DNA of 64,000 nucleotides, from positions 113,984-177,983 of the forward strand of contig NZ_BLJU01000015.1 of NCBI RefSeq assembly GCF_009932725.1. The letters are read 5' to 3'. Below the pieces are notes generated by a model, which made no database searches, had not been told where the DNA came from, and saw only the letters and a program-made list of their open reading frames with translations. A program made the translations under genes and the position numbers. Origin of the DNA: Pseudomonas yangonensis. Its GTDB lineage: Bacteria; Pseudomonadota; Gammaproteobacteria; Pseudomonadales; Pseudomonadaceae. Of this stretch, positions 34,396-43,882 are shown one piece after another. Numbering within the stretch: the stretch's first letter is position 1; the number at the start of each line of letters is the position of its first letter.

Positions 34396-35112
34396 TCATT
34401 CCTGGCGCTGGAACTTGAGGTCCCATACGCCATGGCCGAGGCGCTCGCCGCGACGCTCGAACTTGGTCACCGGACGCTCCTCGGGGCGCGGCACATAGGT
34501 GCCATCGGCGGCCAGGTTGCGATAGCCCGGCGCCGCGTTCATCACCTCGAGCATGTGCTCGGCGTAGTTTTCCCAGTCGGTGGCCATGTGCAGCACGCCG
34601 CCGATCTTCAGCTTGCTGCGCACCAGCTCGGCGAAGGCCGGCTGCACGATGCGGCGCTTGTGATGACGCGACTTGTGCCAGGGATCAGGGAAGAACAGCA
34701 GCACGCGATCCAGGCTGGCATCGGCGACGCAATCACGCAGCACTTCCAGCGCATCGCAGCTGTACACGCGGATGTTGCTCAGGTTCTGCGTCATGGCGCC
34801 ATTGAGCAGCGCACCAACGCCCGGCTTGTGCACCTCGACGCCGATGAAATCCTGCTCGGGCGCTGCGGCGGCCATCTCCAGGGTGGAATGGCCCATGCCG
34901 AAGCCGATCTCGAAGGTGCGCGGCGCGCTGCGCCCGAACACCTGGTCGAAGTCACGCAGGCCGTCTTCCAGTTCCAGGCCGAACAGCGGCCAGCCCTTGT
35001 CGATGCCACGCTGCTGGCCTTCGGTCATGCGCCCGGCGCGCATCACGAAGCTCTTGATGGTACGGCGCTGGCGACCGTCTTCGGTCAGTTCGGGCTGTTG
35101 GGTATCGGTCAT
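34396..35112 (-). CDS. trmB: tRNA (guanine-N7-)-methyltransferase
   Basis: A 238-residue class I SAM methyltransferase that makes 7-methylguanosine at position 46 of tRNA. Motif I is EIGFGMGHSTLEMA; FPDPWHKSRHHKRR is the TrmB signature; VLHMATDWENYAEHML and the C-terminal TKFERRGERLGHGVWDL block complete it. The ATG at 35112 gives MTDTQQPELTEDGRQRR. It lies downstream of thiS-thiG, as in P. aeruginosa. Confidence 0.96.
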   Translation of the reverse strand: MTDTQQPELTEDGRQRRTIKSFVMRAGRMTEGQQRGIDKGWPLFGLELEDGLRDFDQVFGRSAPRTFEIGFGMGHSTLEMAAAAPEQDFIGVEVHKPGVGALLNGAMTQNLSNIRVYSCDALEVLRDCVADASLDRVLLFFPDPWHKSRHHKRRIVQPAFAELVRSKLKIGGVLHMATDWENYAEHMLEVMNAAPGYRNLAADGTYVPRPEERPVTKFERRGERLGHGVWDLKFQRQE

Positions 35113-35179
35113 GCTGGGCTCTTGTAGGGTGTTTACGACTTGGCGGGCCGGCGAGCCGACGCGCAGCCAATCGTCATCC

Positions 35180-35974
35180 TTAGTTGATCAGGCCAGTCAG
35201 CGGCGACGACGCGCTGGCATAGAGTTTCTTCGGCATACGCCCGGCCAGGTAGGCCAGGCGCCCGGCCTCGACGGCATGCTGCATGGCACGCGCCATCAGC
35301 ACCGGGTTCTGCGCTTCGGCGATGGCGCTGTTCATCAGCACCGCCTCGCAGCCCAGCTCCATGGCGATGGTGGCGTCGGAGGCCGTGCCCACGCCGGCAT
35401 CGACCAGCACCGGCACCTTCGATTCCTCGAGGATGATGCGCAGGTTGTAGGGGTTGCAGATACCCAGGCCCGAGCCGATCAGGCCGGCCAGCGGCATCAC
35501 CGCGATGCAGCCGATCTCGGCCAGCTGGCGGGCGATGATCGGATCGTCGCTGGTGTACACCATGACGTCGAAACCGTCCTTGACCAGCACTTCGGCGGCC
35601 TTGATGGTTTCGATGACATTGGGGAACAGGGTCTTCTGGTCAGCCAGCACTTCCAGCTTGACCAGGTTGTGGCCATCGAGCAGCTCACGCGCCAGGCGGC
35701 AGGTGCGCACGGCCTCGACGGCGTCGTAGCAGCCGGCGGTATTGGGCAGGATGGTGTACTTGTCCGGGCTGATCACATCGAGCAGGTTCGGCTCGCCGGG
35801 ATTCTGGCCGATATTGGTGCGGCGCACGGCCACGGTGACGATTTCGGCACCGGAAGCCGCGATGGCATCACGGGTCTCGTCCATATCCTTGTACTTGCCG
35901 GTACCGACCAGCAGGCGCGACTGGAAGGTACGACCGGCCAGGGTGAAGGGCTTGTCGCTGAGAACTTGGCTCAT
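35180..35974 (-). CDS. thiG: Thiazole synthase ThiG
   Basis: A 264-residue TIM-barrel enzyme that forms the thiamine thiazole phosphate from deoxyxylulose 5-phosphate, dehydroglycine and ThiS thiocarboxylate. Visible are LVGTGKYKD, TVAVRRTN, the Schiff-base lysine in NLVKLEVLAD, MPLAGLIGSGLG and VLVDAGVGTASDATIAMELG. It follows thiS by 18 bp. Confidence 0.96.
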   Translation of the reverse strand: MSQVLSDKPFTLAGRTFQSRLLVGTGKYKDMDETRDAIAASGAEIVTVAVRRTNIGQNPGEPNLLDVISPDKYTILPNTAGCYDAVEAVRTCRLARELLDGHNLVKLEVLADQKTLFPNVIETIKAAEVLVKDGFDVMVYTSDDPIIARQLAEIGCIAVMPLAGLIGSGLGICNPYNLRIILEESKVPVLVDAGVGTASDATIAMELGCEAVLMNSAIAEAQNPVLMARAMQHAVEAGRLAYLAGRMPKKLYASASSPLTGLIN

Positions 35975-35992
35975 GGAATACTCCTCGTGAAG

Positions 35993-36193
35993 TCAACCGC
36001 CGCCGATGGCGTGCACCACTTCCACCTGATCGCCTTCGGCGAGCTGGGTGCTGTCGTGCTGGCTGCGTGGAACGATGTCCAGATTGAGCTCGACCGCCAC
36101 ACGGCGCCCGGTCAGGTCGAGGCGAACCAACAGGTCGGCGACGCTCTGGTTATCCGGCAGTTCGAAGGGTTCACCATTCAACTGGATACGCAT
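35993..36193 (-). CDS. thiS: Sulfur carrier protein ThiS
   Basis: A 66-residue ubiquitin-fold sulfur carrier ending in Gly-Gly-Gly, with the functional diglycine at the C-terminus (VEVVHAIGGG). The ThiS thiocarboxylate donates sulfur to the thiazole made by ThiG; ThiI at 7.8-9.2 kb is the usual sulfur source. First gene of thiS-thiG. Confidence 0.94.
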   Translation of the reverse strand: MRIQLNGEPFELPDNQSVADLLVRLDLTGRRVAVELNLDIVPRSQHDSTQLAEGDQVEVVHAIGGG

Positions 36194-36295
36194 GGCGACT
36201 CGGTCACAACTAGGAAGAGGGCCGGCATTCTAGCCCGACAGCCGTCTGCGACCAAGGCTAAAAGGCGCCATTCGTCCTCATTTCTGACGCCAGGG

Positions 36296-36667
36296 TCAGG
36301 TCAGCTTCCAGGCCGCCAGCCCCAGGCACAGCCAGCCGATCAGGAAGGCGACACCGCCGAACGGGGTGATCATGCCGAGCTTGCCGATGCCGCTGAGGGT
36401 CAGCAGATAAAGGCTGCCGGAGAATAGCAGAATGCCCACGGCGAAGGCGCCACCGGCCAGGTTTACCAAGCGTCCGGGCATGTGCAGCGCCAGCAGACCG
36501 ACGCCGAACAGGGCCAGCGCGTGGATCAGCTGATAGTGCGTGCCGGTCTGGAAAACCGCCAGGTATTCAGGCGTCAGACGATTTTTCAGACCGTGAGCGG
36601 CAAAGGCGCCCAGCGCGACGCCGGTAAAGCCTGCAAAAGCGGATAACAGCAGCCAGAGACGAGCCAT
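36296..36667 (-). CDS. DUF423 (YgdD-like) membrane protein
   Basis: A 123-residue protein with four predicted membrane helices and the signatures GVALGAFAAHGLKN, FQTGTHYQLIHALAL and ITPFGGVAFLIGW. It belongs to DUF423. Function unknown. GGAGTTTCC lies before the ATG. Upstream is the 77-bp repeat block. Confidence 0.9.
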   Translation of the reverse strand: MARLWLLLSAFAGFTGVALGAFAAHGLKNRLTPEYLAVFQTGTHYQLIHALALFGVGLLALHMPGRLVNLAGGAFAVGILLFSGSLYLLTLSGIGKLGMITPFGGVAFLIGWLCLGLAAWKLT

Positions 36668-36782
36668 GGAAACTCCTGAATAGGTCGACCAGAACGCAGT
36701 TTAACCACTGGCTCGTGTGGCGAGAGTGTCGTTATTGTCACACCCGCTCCCAAACCTGTGGTGTCTCGGGAATGTACAAGGC

Positions 36783-36969
36783 GACGTCAAAAATCGCTCC
36801 CGGCGATTTTTTGCTACCTGCCATCCCTGGCGGTAACCCTTCGGGCCGTCGGCAGAGCCGACGTCAAAAATCGCTCCCGGCGATTTTTTGCTGCCCGCCA
36901 TCCCTGGCGGCAACCCTTCGGGCCGTCGGCAGAGCCGACGTCAAAAATCGCTCCCGGCGATTTTTTGTT
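36783..36969. repeat. Tandem 77-bp repeat carrying three terminator hairpins
   Basis: Units start at 36783, 36860 and 36937, exactly 77 bp apart; the third is truncated to about 33 bp. Copies differ at only a few bases. Each begins GACGTC and contains a perfect hairpin, AAAAATCGC and GCGATTTTTT around TCCCG (36789-36812, 36866-36889, 36943-36966), which works as an intrinsic terminator in both directions. The rest includes CTGCC/GGCGG and CCGTCGGC stems. The last hairpin ends 37 bp before mtgA. Confidence 0.9.
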
Positions 36970-37003
36970 TTAATAGCGCCACGCCCAATCATTGCGAGAC
37001 TCC

Positions 37004-37732
37004 ATGCTCCGAGCCCTGACCCGCCGCCTGCTGAAACTGCTGCTCTGGCTGATGCTGGCCAGTTCCCTGCTGGTGCTCCTGCTGCGCTGGGTGCCGCCGC
37101 CCGGCACGGCGCTGATGATCGAACGCAAGATCGAGTCCTGGGGCAGCGGGCAGTCGCTGGAACTCAAGCGTCAGTGGCGCCCGTGGAACGAGCTGCCGGA
37201 CCATCTGAAGATGGCGGTGATCGCCGCCGAAGACCAGAAGTTCGCCGAGCACTGGGGCTTCGACATGAATGCCATCCAGGCAGCGCTGGCGCACAATCAG
37301 AGTGGCGGCTCGCTGCGTGGTGCCAGCACCCTCAGCCAGCAGGTGGCCAAGAACCTGTTCCTCTGGTCCGGGCGCAGCTGGCTGCGCAAAGGGCTGGAAG
37401 CCTGGTTCACCGCGCTGATCGAGCTGCTCTGGTCGAAGGAACGCATCCTCGAGGTCTATCTCAACAGCGTCGAATGGGGCGATGGCATCTTCGGCGCCGA
37501 AGCCGCCGCACAGCACCATTTCGGCGTCGGCGCGCCTTACCTCAATCGCCAGCAGGCCAGCCAGCTGGCTGCCGTGCTACCCAACCCGCTGCGCTGGAGC
37601 GCAGGCCGGCCGAATGGCTACGTGATCCGCCGCGCGGCCTGGATTCGCCAGCAGATGAATCAGCTCGGCGGCAGCCACTACCTCAACCAGCTCAAGCCGC
37701 AACGCCCCGATTGGTGGCCGCGCTGGCTGTAG
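37004..37732 (+). CDS. mtgA: Monofunctional biosynthetic peptidoglycan transglycosylase
   Basis: A 242-residue family 51 glycosyltransferase that polymerises lipid II into glycan strands. One N-terminal membrane anchor (residues about 10-31) precedes the GT51 domain with AVIAAEDQKFAEHWGFD (catalytic Glu), GASTLSQQVAKNLFLW and RILEVYLNSVEWGDGIFGAE. Length is normal. The ATG at 37004 is 37 bp from a terminator-like hairpin and has a weak ribosome site; a TTG at 36992 is possible. It is convergent with and abuts the next gene. Confidence 0.94.
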   Translation: MLRALTRRLLKLLLWLMLASSLLVLLLRWVPPPGTALMIERKIESWGSGQSLELKRQWRPWNELPDHLKMAVIAAEDQKFAEHWGFDMNAIQAALAHNQSGGSLRGASTLSQQVAKNLFLWSGRSWLRKGLEAWFTALIELLWSKERILEVYLNSVEWGDGIFGAEAAAQHHFGVGAPYLNRQQASQLAAVLPNPLRWSAGRPNGYVIRRAAWIRQQMNQLGGSHYLNQLKPQRPDWWPRWL

Positions 37733-38344
37733 CTAGCGAGTAGCGCGAAACGCCTTGCGCGGCACCGCATGCAACAGCGCGACGTCATCGCCATGCAGAT
37801 GCACGGTCAAACCCCACTGCGGATACACCCAAGCCTGACCATCGGCCAGCTCCAGGGAAAGACGAGGCTGCCCGAGGCTGGCGGCCAGGCGCTCGCTGGC
37901 CAGCGCTTGCGGTGCGTGCAGATTGAGGCTGGCGATGGGGAAGGTGGCCATCTGCGCGGTCAGCGACTCATCCAGCGCTAGTTCTGCATCGCCTGCTTTC
38001 AGGCCTTGCGCCGCCATCAGGCTGTCGCGCTGATTCTTGCTCAAGGCCAGTTCAGCCTGCAGCGACCACTCGCCCTCCTCCCCTTCGAGCGTCGCTCGAT
38101 AGGACAGCCGTGCGCCGTCCAGGCGCGGCTCCAGCCACAGCTCGCCCGGGGCCAGCGCCTGCACCTCACGCAGCGTCAGCCCATCTTCGGCCAGCGGCTG
38201 CAACAGCGCATCGCGCCACTGCTGCAGGTTGGCCACCGGCTGAACCTCGCTGCTGCGCATCAACCAGGCGCCCCAAGCGAAGAACAGCACGGCAACGATC
38301 GCGAATATCAGCCAGTGCTGCGCTTTCAGCGGGGCTTTGTTCAA
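37733..38344 (-). CDS. Conserved membrane-anchored protein (PA0377-like)
   Basis: A 203-residue protein with one N-terminal membrane helix (about residues 10-28) and an all-beta-looking extracytoplasmic domain without recognisable motifs. No ATG is available near the start. I chose TTG at 38344 (MNKAPLKAQHWLIF), with GGAG 8 nt upstream; TTG at 38365 is also open. It abuts mtgA tail to tail and follows rpoH after a terminator. Function unknown. Confidence 0.7.
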   Translation of the reverse strand: MNKAPLKAQHWLIFAIVAVLFFAWGAWLMRSSEVQPVANLQQWRDALLQPLAEDGLTLREVQALAPGELWLEPRLDGARLSYRATLEGEEGEWSLQAELALSKNQRDSLMAAQGLKAGDAELALDESLTAQMATFPIASLNLHAPQALASERLAASLGQPRLSLELADGQAWVYPQWGLTVHLHGDDVALLHAVPRKAFRATR

Positions 38345-38363
38345 GGCGGTTGCTCCAGACAGC

Positions 38364-38390
38364 AAAAAGCCGCACCAGGGTGCGGCTTTT
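38364..38390 (-). terminator. Intrinsic terminator of rpoH
   Basis: AAAAAGCCGCACC and GGTGCGGCTTTT form a 10-bp stem with an AG loop. On the rpoH strand it is followed by TTTTTGCT. It lies 16 bp beyond the rpoH stop and just before the TTG start of the next gene. Confidence 0.8.
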
Positions 38391-38405
38391 CGGGTTACGA
38401 CAGGC

Positions 38406-39260
<855 letters not shown>

Positions 39261-39320
39261 TCGAATCCTCCGATTCACGAAACTCGTGCAGTGTAGCACT
39301 GCGCTATCTGATTAAGAGCC

Positions 39321-39329
39321 TGTGGATAA
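39321..39329 (-). promoter_or_regulatory. Perfect DnaA box upstream of rpoH
   Basis: TGTGGATAA on the plus strand (TTATCCACA on the rpoH strand) lies 61 bp before the rpoH start, between ftsX and rpoH. DnaA is known to regulate rpoH promoters in E. coli, so a regulatory role is plausible. Confidence 0.6.
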
Positions 39330-39404
39330 GTTCCCTGTCAGATAGTCAATATCAACCAAAACAATGACTTGTCAGCTCGCGTTCAGCCGTATCGAGCAGC
39401 GCCC

Positions 39405-40421
39405 TTAGCGGGGCGCCAGTTCGTTCAGATGACGCGCCACTGCCAGCCAGGCGCCAATATAGCCCAACAGCACGGCGCCAAGCAGCAGCGAAAAACCGTC
39501 GGACGAAGGTACGCCACCCAGGGCGAAATCGCTACCGTAAAGTCCGGCCAAACGTACTACAGCATCGTTCAGCCAATCCAGCCCGAAGGCCAGCAGCAAC
39601 CAGGCGAAGATGCCGGCACCGAAACCGTACAACGCGCCCATATAAAGGAAGGGACGTCGCACGTAGCCATCGGTTCCACCTACCAGCTTGATCACCTCGA
39701 TCTCGGCGCGGCGATTCTCGATGTGCAGGCGGATGGTATTACCGATCACCAGCAGCAGCGCCAGGATCAGCAGCAGGCTGAGACCGAAGACGAAGCGATC
39801 ACCCAGTTTGAGGATGGCAGTCAGACGCTCGACCCAGACCAGATCGAGCTGTGCCTGCTCCACCTTGGGCAGCTCCGCCAGGCGCTGGCGCAGGGCTTCG
39901 AGCTTGGCCTTGTCGACTTCCTTCGGCGTGACCAGGACCACGCCTGGCAGCGGGTTCTCCGGCAGTTCCTTGAGCGCCTGGCCCAGGCCGGAGAGCTGCT
40001 GGAACTCTTCCAGCGCCTGCTCGCGGCTGATCCACTCGGCGTCGGAAACATCATCCATCGCCGCGATCTGCTCGCGCAGCGCCTGACCATCGCGCTCACC
40101 GGCGGACATGTCGAGAAACAGGGAAATCTGCGCGGCGCGCTGCCAGGAGCCGCCGAGCTTCTCGACGTTGTCCAGCAGCAGCGACAGGCCCATGGGCAGG
40201 CTCAGCGCCACGGCCATCACCCAGCAGGTGAAGAAGCTGCCAATGGGCTGACGGGCCAGGCGGCGCAGACTGTCCACCAGGCTGGCGCGATGGCTCTCCA
40301 GCCAGGCATGGAACAGCGTGCGGAAATCCGGCTCGTCGGCCGGGCCGTCCACCACCTTGTTGCGCGGCGCCGCGCCGACACGCTCGGCCGGTTGCGGGGT
40401 GGGCATCTTCGATGCGCTCAT
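39405..40421 (-). CDS. ftsX: Cell division protein FtsX
   Basis: A 338-residue four-helix membrane protein, the permease-like subunit of the FtsEX complex that controls septal peptidoglycan hydrolases through their activators. A long cytoplasmic N-terminus (about 75 residues) is followed by TM1 (about 78-98), an extracellular domain and a C-terminal FtsX domain with FGLSLLLILALLLVIGNTIRLHIENRRAEIEVIKLVGGTDGYVRRPFLYMGALYG. The start overlaps the ftsE stop by one base. Confidence 0.95.
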   Translation of the reverse strand: MSASKMPTPQPAERVGAAPRNKVVDGPADEPDFRTLFHAWLESHRASLVDSLRRLARQPIGSFFTCWVMAVALSLPMGLSLLLDNVEKLGGSWQRAAQISLFLDMSAGERDGQALREQIAAMDDVSDAEWISREQALEEFQQLSGLGQALKELPENPLPGVVLVTPKEVDKAKLEALRQRLAELPKVEQAQLDLVWVERLTAILKLGDRFVFGLSLLLILALLLVIGNTIRLHIENRRAEIEVIKLVGGTDGYVRRPFLYMGALYGFGAGIFAWLLLAFGLDWLNDAVVRLAGLYGSDFALGGVPSSDGFSLLLGAVLLGYIGAWLAVARHLNELAPR

Positions 40422-41089
40422 CAGGCAGCCTCCCCATCACCGATCAGGCGACCGCGTTGCAGGGTGAGCATGCGCTGGCGCATGCGCGCGATCAGCGCCA
40501 GGTCGTGGCTGGCGATCAGCACCGTGGTACCCAGCTGGTTGATGTCCTCGAACACGCCCATGATCTCGGCAGCGAGGCGCGGGTCAAGGTTACCGGTGGG
40601 CTCATCCGCCAACAGCAGGGCCGGCCTGTGGACGATGGCGCGGGCGATGCCAACGCGCTGCTGCTGACCGGTGGACAGATCCCCCGGCGCTTGCGCGGCC
40701 TTGTCGCTGAGGCTGACGCGCTCCAGCGCGGCGCCGACTCGCTTGGCGATCTCCGGCTTGGACAAACCGAGAATCTGCAGCGGCAGGGCGACGTTGTCGT
40801 AGACCGTGCGATCGAACAGCAGTTGGTGATTCTGGAACACCACGCCGATCTGCCGACGCAGGAAGGGAATCTGCGCGTTGGTGATGGTCGACAGATCCTG
40901 CCCGGCCAGCAGCAACTTGCCGCTGGTGGGCCGCTCCATCGCCAGCAGCAGGCGCAGCAGCGTGCTCTTGCCGGCACCGGAGTGGCCGGTGACGAAGAGA
41001 AATTCGCCGGGGCGAACGCGGAAGGTCAGCTCGTGCAGCCCGACATGGCCATTGGGGTAACGCTTGGCGACCTGCTCGAATCGGATCAT
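40421..41089 (-). CDS. ftsE: Cell division ATP-binding protein FtsE
   Basis: A 222-residue ABC ATPase that pairs with FtsX. Walker A is GHSGAGKSTLLRLL, the signature motif LSTGQQQRVGIARA and Walker B LLLADEPTGNLD. It begins within the ftsY stop (ATGA) and ends at the ftsX start, forming a tight ftsY-ftsE-ftsX operon. Confidence 0.96.
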   Translation of the reverse strand: MIRFEQVAKRYPNGHVGLHELTFRVRPGEFLFVTGHSGAGKSTLLRLLLAMERPTSGKLLLAGQDLSTITNAQIPFLRRQIGVVFQNHQLLFDRTVYDNVALPLQILGLSKPEIAKRVGAALERVSLSDKAAQAPGDLSTGQQQRVGIARAIVHRPALLLADEPTGNLDPRLAAEIMGVFEDINQLGTTVLIASHDLALIARMRQRMLTLQRGRLIGDGEAA

Positions 41090-42372
41090 CCGCGCTCACG
41101 CTCCTCGAAGAGTGCCTGGACGAAAGCCTGCGCCTCGAACGGACGCAGATCATCGATACCTTCACCCACGCCAATGTAGCGAATCGGCAGGCCGAACTGC
41201 TTGGCCAGGGCGAAGATGACGCCGCCCTTGGCGGTGCCGTCGAGTTTGGTCAGCGCCAGGCCGGTGAGGTTCACCGTCTGGTTGAACTGCTTGGCCTGGC
41301 TGATGGCGTTCTGCCCGGTGCCGGCATCGAGCACCAGCAGCACTTCGTGCGGCGCCGTCTCGTCCAGCTTGCCAATCACCCGACGGACCTTCTTCAGCTC
41401 TTCCATCAGGTTGTCCTTGGTGTGCAGGCGCCCGGCGGTATCGGCGATCAGCACGTCGATACCGCGGGACTTGGCGGCCTGTACCGCATCGAAGATCACC
41501 GAGGCCGAGTCGGCGCCGGTGTGCTGGGCAATGACCGCGATGTTGTTGCGCTCGCCCCAGACCTGCAGCTGTTCAACGGCGGCAGCGCGGAAGGTATCGC
41601 CGGCAGCGAGCATGACCTTCTTGCCGTCTTGCTGCAGCTTCTTGGCCAGCTTGCCGATGGTGGTGGTCTTGCCCACGCCGTTGACGCCGACGACGAGGAT
41701 CACATAGGGCTGCTTGGCGCCGTCGATCACGAGCGGCTGCTCGACCGGCTTGAGCAGGCTGACCAGCTCTTCCTGCAGTGCCTTGTACAGCGCACCGCTG
41801 TCGGCCAGCTCCTTGCGCGCCACGCGCTTGGTCAGGTTGCCGATGATGGTGGTGGTCGCCTCGACGCCGACGTCGGCGGTAAGCAGGCGGGTTTCCAGAT
41901 CGTCGAGCAGATCGTCGTCGATGGCCTTCTTGCCGAGGAACAGGCTGGCCATGCCTTCGCCGAGACTGGCGCTGGTCTTGGACAGGCCCTGCTTGAGACG
42001 GGCGAAGAAGCCGGGCTTTTCCTGCGTGGCCGGCGCGGCGACAGGCGCCGGCGCAGCCGCCACCGGAGCGGCCTCGACGATGGGCTCGGCTACGACGGGC
42101 GGCGGTTCGACGACCGCAGGTGCGGCAACCGGAGTTTCGGCAATGAGCGGTTCAGGCTGCGGCGCTGGGGCTGGCGCGACGTCAGCCGCTACCGGCAAGG
42201 CTTCGGGCTCAGAGGTCGACGGCTCGGCGGGCGCAGGCTTGGCCGGCTCCGCAGCTGTCTCTGCCGGCTTCTTGCGCCACCAGCTGAACAGGGATTTCTT
42301 TTCTTCGGTCACAGGCGGGGTCTGCGCGCCAGCCTCGGCCGGCGACTTCTTGTCGTCATTGGAACCAAACAT
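41086..42372 (-). CDS. ftsY: Signal recognition particle receptor FtsY
   Basis: A 428-residue SRP receptor GTPase that delivers ribosome-nascent chains to the translocon. The first about 130 residues are an acidic, Pro/Ala/Glu-rich linker. The N domain follows, then the G domain with GVNGVGKTTTIGKLA (G1), DTFRAAAVEQL, DTAGRLHTKDNLM (G3) and TKLDGTAKGG (G4). The ATG at 42372 gives MFGSNDDKKSPAEAG; upstream in-frame codons are not conserved. It is divergent from the M16 peptidase gene. Confidence 0.96.
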   Translation of the reverse strand: MFGSNDDKKSPAEAGAQTPPVTEEKKSLFSWWRKKPAETAAEPAKPAPAEPSTSEPEALPVAADVAPAPAPQPEPLIAETPVAAPAVVEPPPVVAEPIVEAAPVAAAPAPVAAPATQEKPGFFARLKQGLSKTSASLGEGMASLFLGKKAIDDDLLDDLETRLLTADVGVEATTTIIGNLTKRVARKELADSGALYKALQEELVSLLKPVEQPLVIDGAKQPYVILVVGVNGVGKTTTIGKLAKKLQQDGKKVMLAAGDTFRAAAVEQLQVWGERNNIAVIAQHTGADSASVIFDAVQAAKSRGIDVLIADTAGRLHTKDNLMEELKKVRRVIGKLDETAPHEVLLVLDAGTGQNAISQAKQFNQTVNLTGLALTKLDGTAKGGVIFALAKQFGLPIRYIGVGEGIDDLRPFEAQAFVQALFEERERG

Positions 42373-42514
42373 GGGTCGCTTGCATCTCAGGGGAGCGAAC
42401 GCTAACAGGCTGTAAAGCCTTGCCGCGCCGCCCCGGAAAAGGATGGGGTATCCTAGCACCTCTTCGCCCGCCGGCGGTACGACCGCCCAGGCTATCCGAC
42501 AGGTCTGACTTTTG

Positions 42515-43882
42515 ATGAATGCAATTGCCCGCCGTTCCCTCGGCCTGCTGTTCGGCGCCCTTTGCGTGCCACTCGCGGCCTTCGCTTCTCCCGCTCAACC
42601 CACCCACGAATTCGAACTGGACAACGGCCTGAAGGTTATCGTCCGCGAGGATCACCGCGCGCCCGTGGTGGTCAGCCAGCTCTGGTACAAGGTCGGCTCC
42701 AGCTACGAGACGCCCGGCTCCACCGGCCTGTCCCACGCCCTGGAACACATGATGTTCAAGGGCAGCCGCAAGTTCGGCCCCGGCGAAGCCTCGCGCATCC
42801 TGCGCGAACTGGGCGCCGAGGAAAACGCCTTCACCAGCGACGACTACACCGCTTACTACCAGGTGCTGGCCAGCGACCGCCTGGGCGTGGCGCTGGAGCT
42901 GGAAGCCGACCGCCTCTCCAACCTGAAACTGCCGGCAGACGAGTTCGCCAAGGAAATCGAGGTAATCAAGGAAGAGCGCCGCCTGCGCACCGACGACCGC
43001 CCTTCCTCGCTGGCCTTCGAGCGCTTCAAGGCCATGGCCTACCCGGCCAGCGGCTACAGCATCCCTACCATCGGCTGGATGGCCGACCTGGACCGCATGC
43101 ACATCGACGAACTGCGCGCCTGGTACCAGAAGTGGTACGCGCCGAACAACGCTACCCTAGTGGTGGTCGGCGACGTCAGCGTGGACGAGGTCAAGAGCCA
43201 GGTGCAGCGTTACTTCGGCGACATTCCGCGCCGCGAGGTGCCGACCGCCAAACTGCCGCTGGAGCTGGCCGCAGCGGGTGAGCGACGTACCACCCTGTAT
43301 CTGAAGACCCAACTGCCCAATCTGATCATGGGCTTCAACGTGCCGGGCCTGGCCACCGCCGAAACGCCGCGCCAGGTCTACGCCCTGCGCCTGGCCGCCG
43401 CCCTGCTCGACGGCGGCTACAGTGCACGCCTGTCGACCCGCCTGGAGCGCGGCGAGGAGCTCGTCTCCGGCGCCAGCGCCTGGTACAACGCCTTCACCCG
43501 CGGTGACAGCCTGTTCATCCTCTCGGCCACGCCCAATGTGCAGAAAGGCAAAACCCTGGAGCAGGCCGAAGCCGGCCTGTGGCGCGAACTGGAGGAACTG
43601 AAGAAGGCCCCGCCGTCCGCTGCCGAACTGGCGCGCGTACGCGCCCAGGTCATCGCCGGCCTGGTATTCGAGCGCGACTCGATCACCAGCCAGGCCACCG
43701 GTATCGGTCAACTGGAAACCGTCGGCCTGTCCTGGCAGTTGATCGACCAGGAACTGGCCGAACTGGAAGCCGTGACCCCGGCGGACATCCAGCAGGCCGC
43801 CCGTACCTTCTTCGTTCGCGACCGCCTGAGTGTCGCCCACGTTCTGCCCGAAGAGTCCCGCAATGAGGAGTCCCGCCCATGA
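42515..43882 (+). CDS. M16 family zinc metallopeptidase, active subunit
   Basis: A 455-residue insulinase-family peptidase with an N-terminal signal peptide (MNAIARRSLGLLFGALCVPLAAFA). The inverted zinc motif HxxEH is H74-A-L-E77-H78, with the third ligand likely in the EIEVIKEER segment around 150. The C-terminal M16 domain contains GLATAETPRQVYALRLAAALLDGG. It is coupled to a second M16 protein that lacks the zinc motif (4-bp overlap), so the pair probably forms a heterodimeric periplasmic protease, as in PA0372-PA0371. The ATG at 42515 was chosen over a TTG one codon earlier. Confidence 0.92.
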   Translation: MNAIARRSLGLLFGALCVPLAAFASPAQPTHEFELDNGLKVIVREDHRAPVVVSQLWYKVGSSYETPGSTGLSHALEHMMFKGSRKFGPGEASRILRELGAEENAFTSDDYTAYYQVLASDRLGVALELEADRLSNLKLPADEFAKEIEVIKEERRLRTDDRPSSLAFERFKAMAYPASGYSIPTIGWMADLDRMHIDELRAWYQKWYAPNNATLVVVGDVSVDEVKSQVQRYFGDIPRREVPTAKLPLELAAAGERRTTLYLKTQLPNLIMGFNVPGLATAETPRQVYALRLAAALLDGGYSARLSTRLERGEELVSGASAWYNAFTRGDSLFILSATPNVQKGKTLEQAEAGLWRELEELKKAPPSAAELARVRAQVIAGLVFERDSITSQATGIGQLETVGLSWQLIDQELAELEAVTPADIQQAARTFFVRDRLSVAHVLPEESRNEESRP

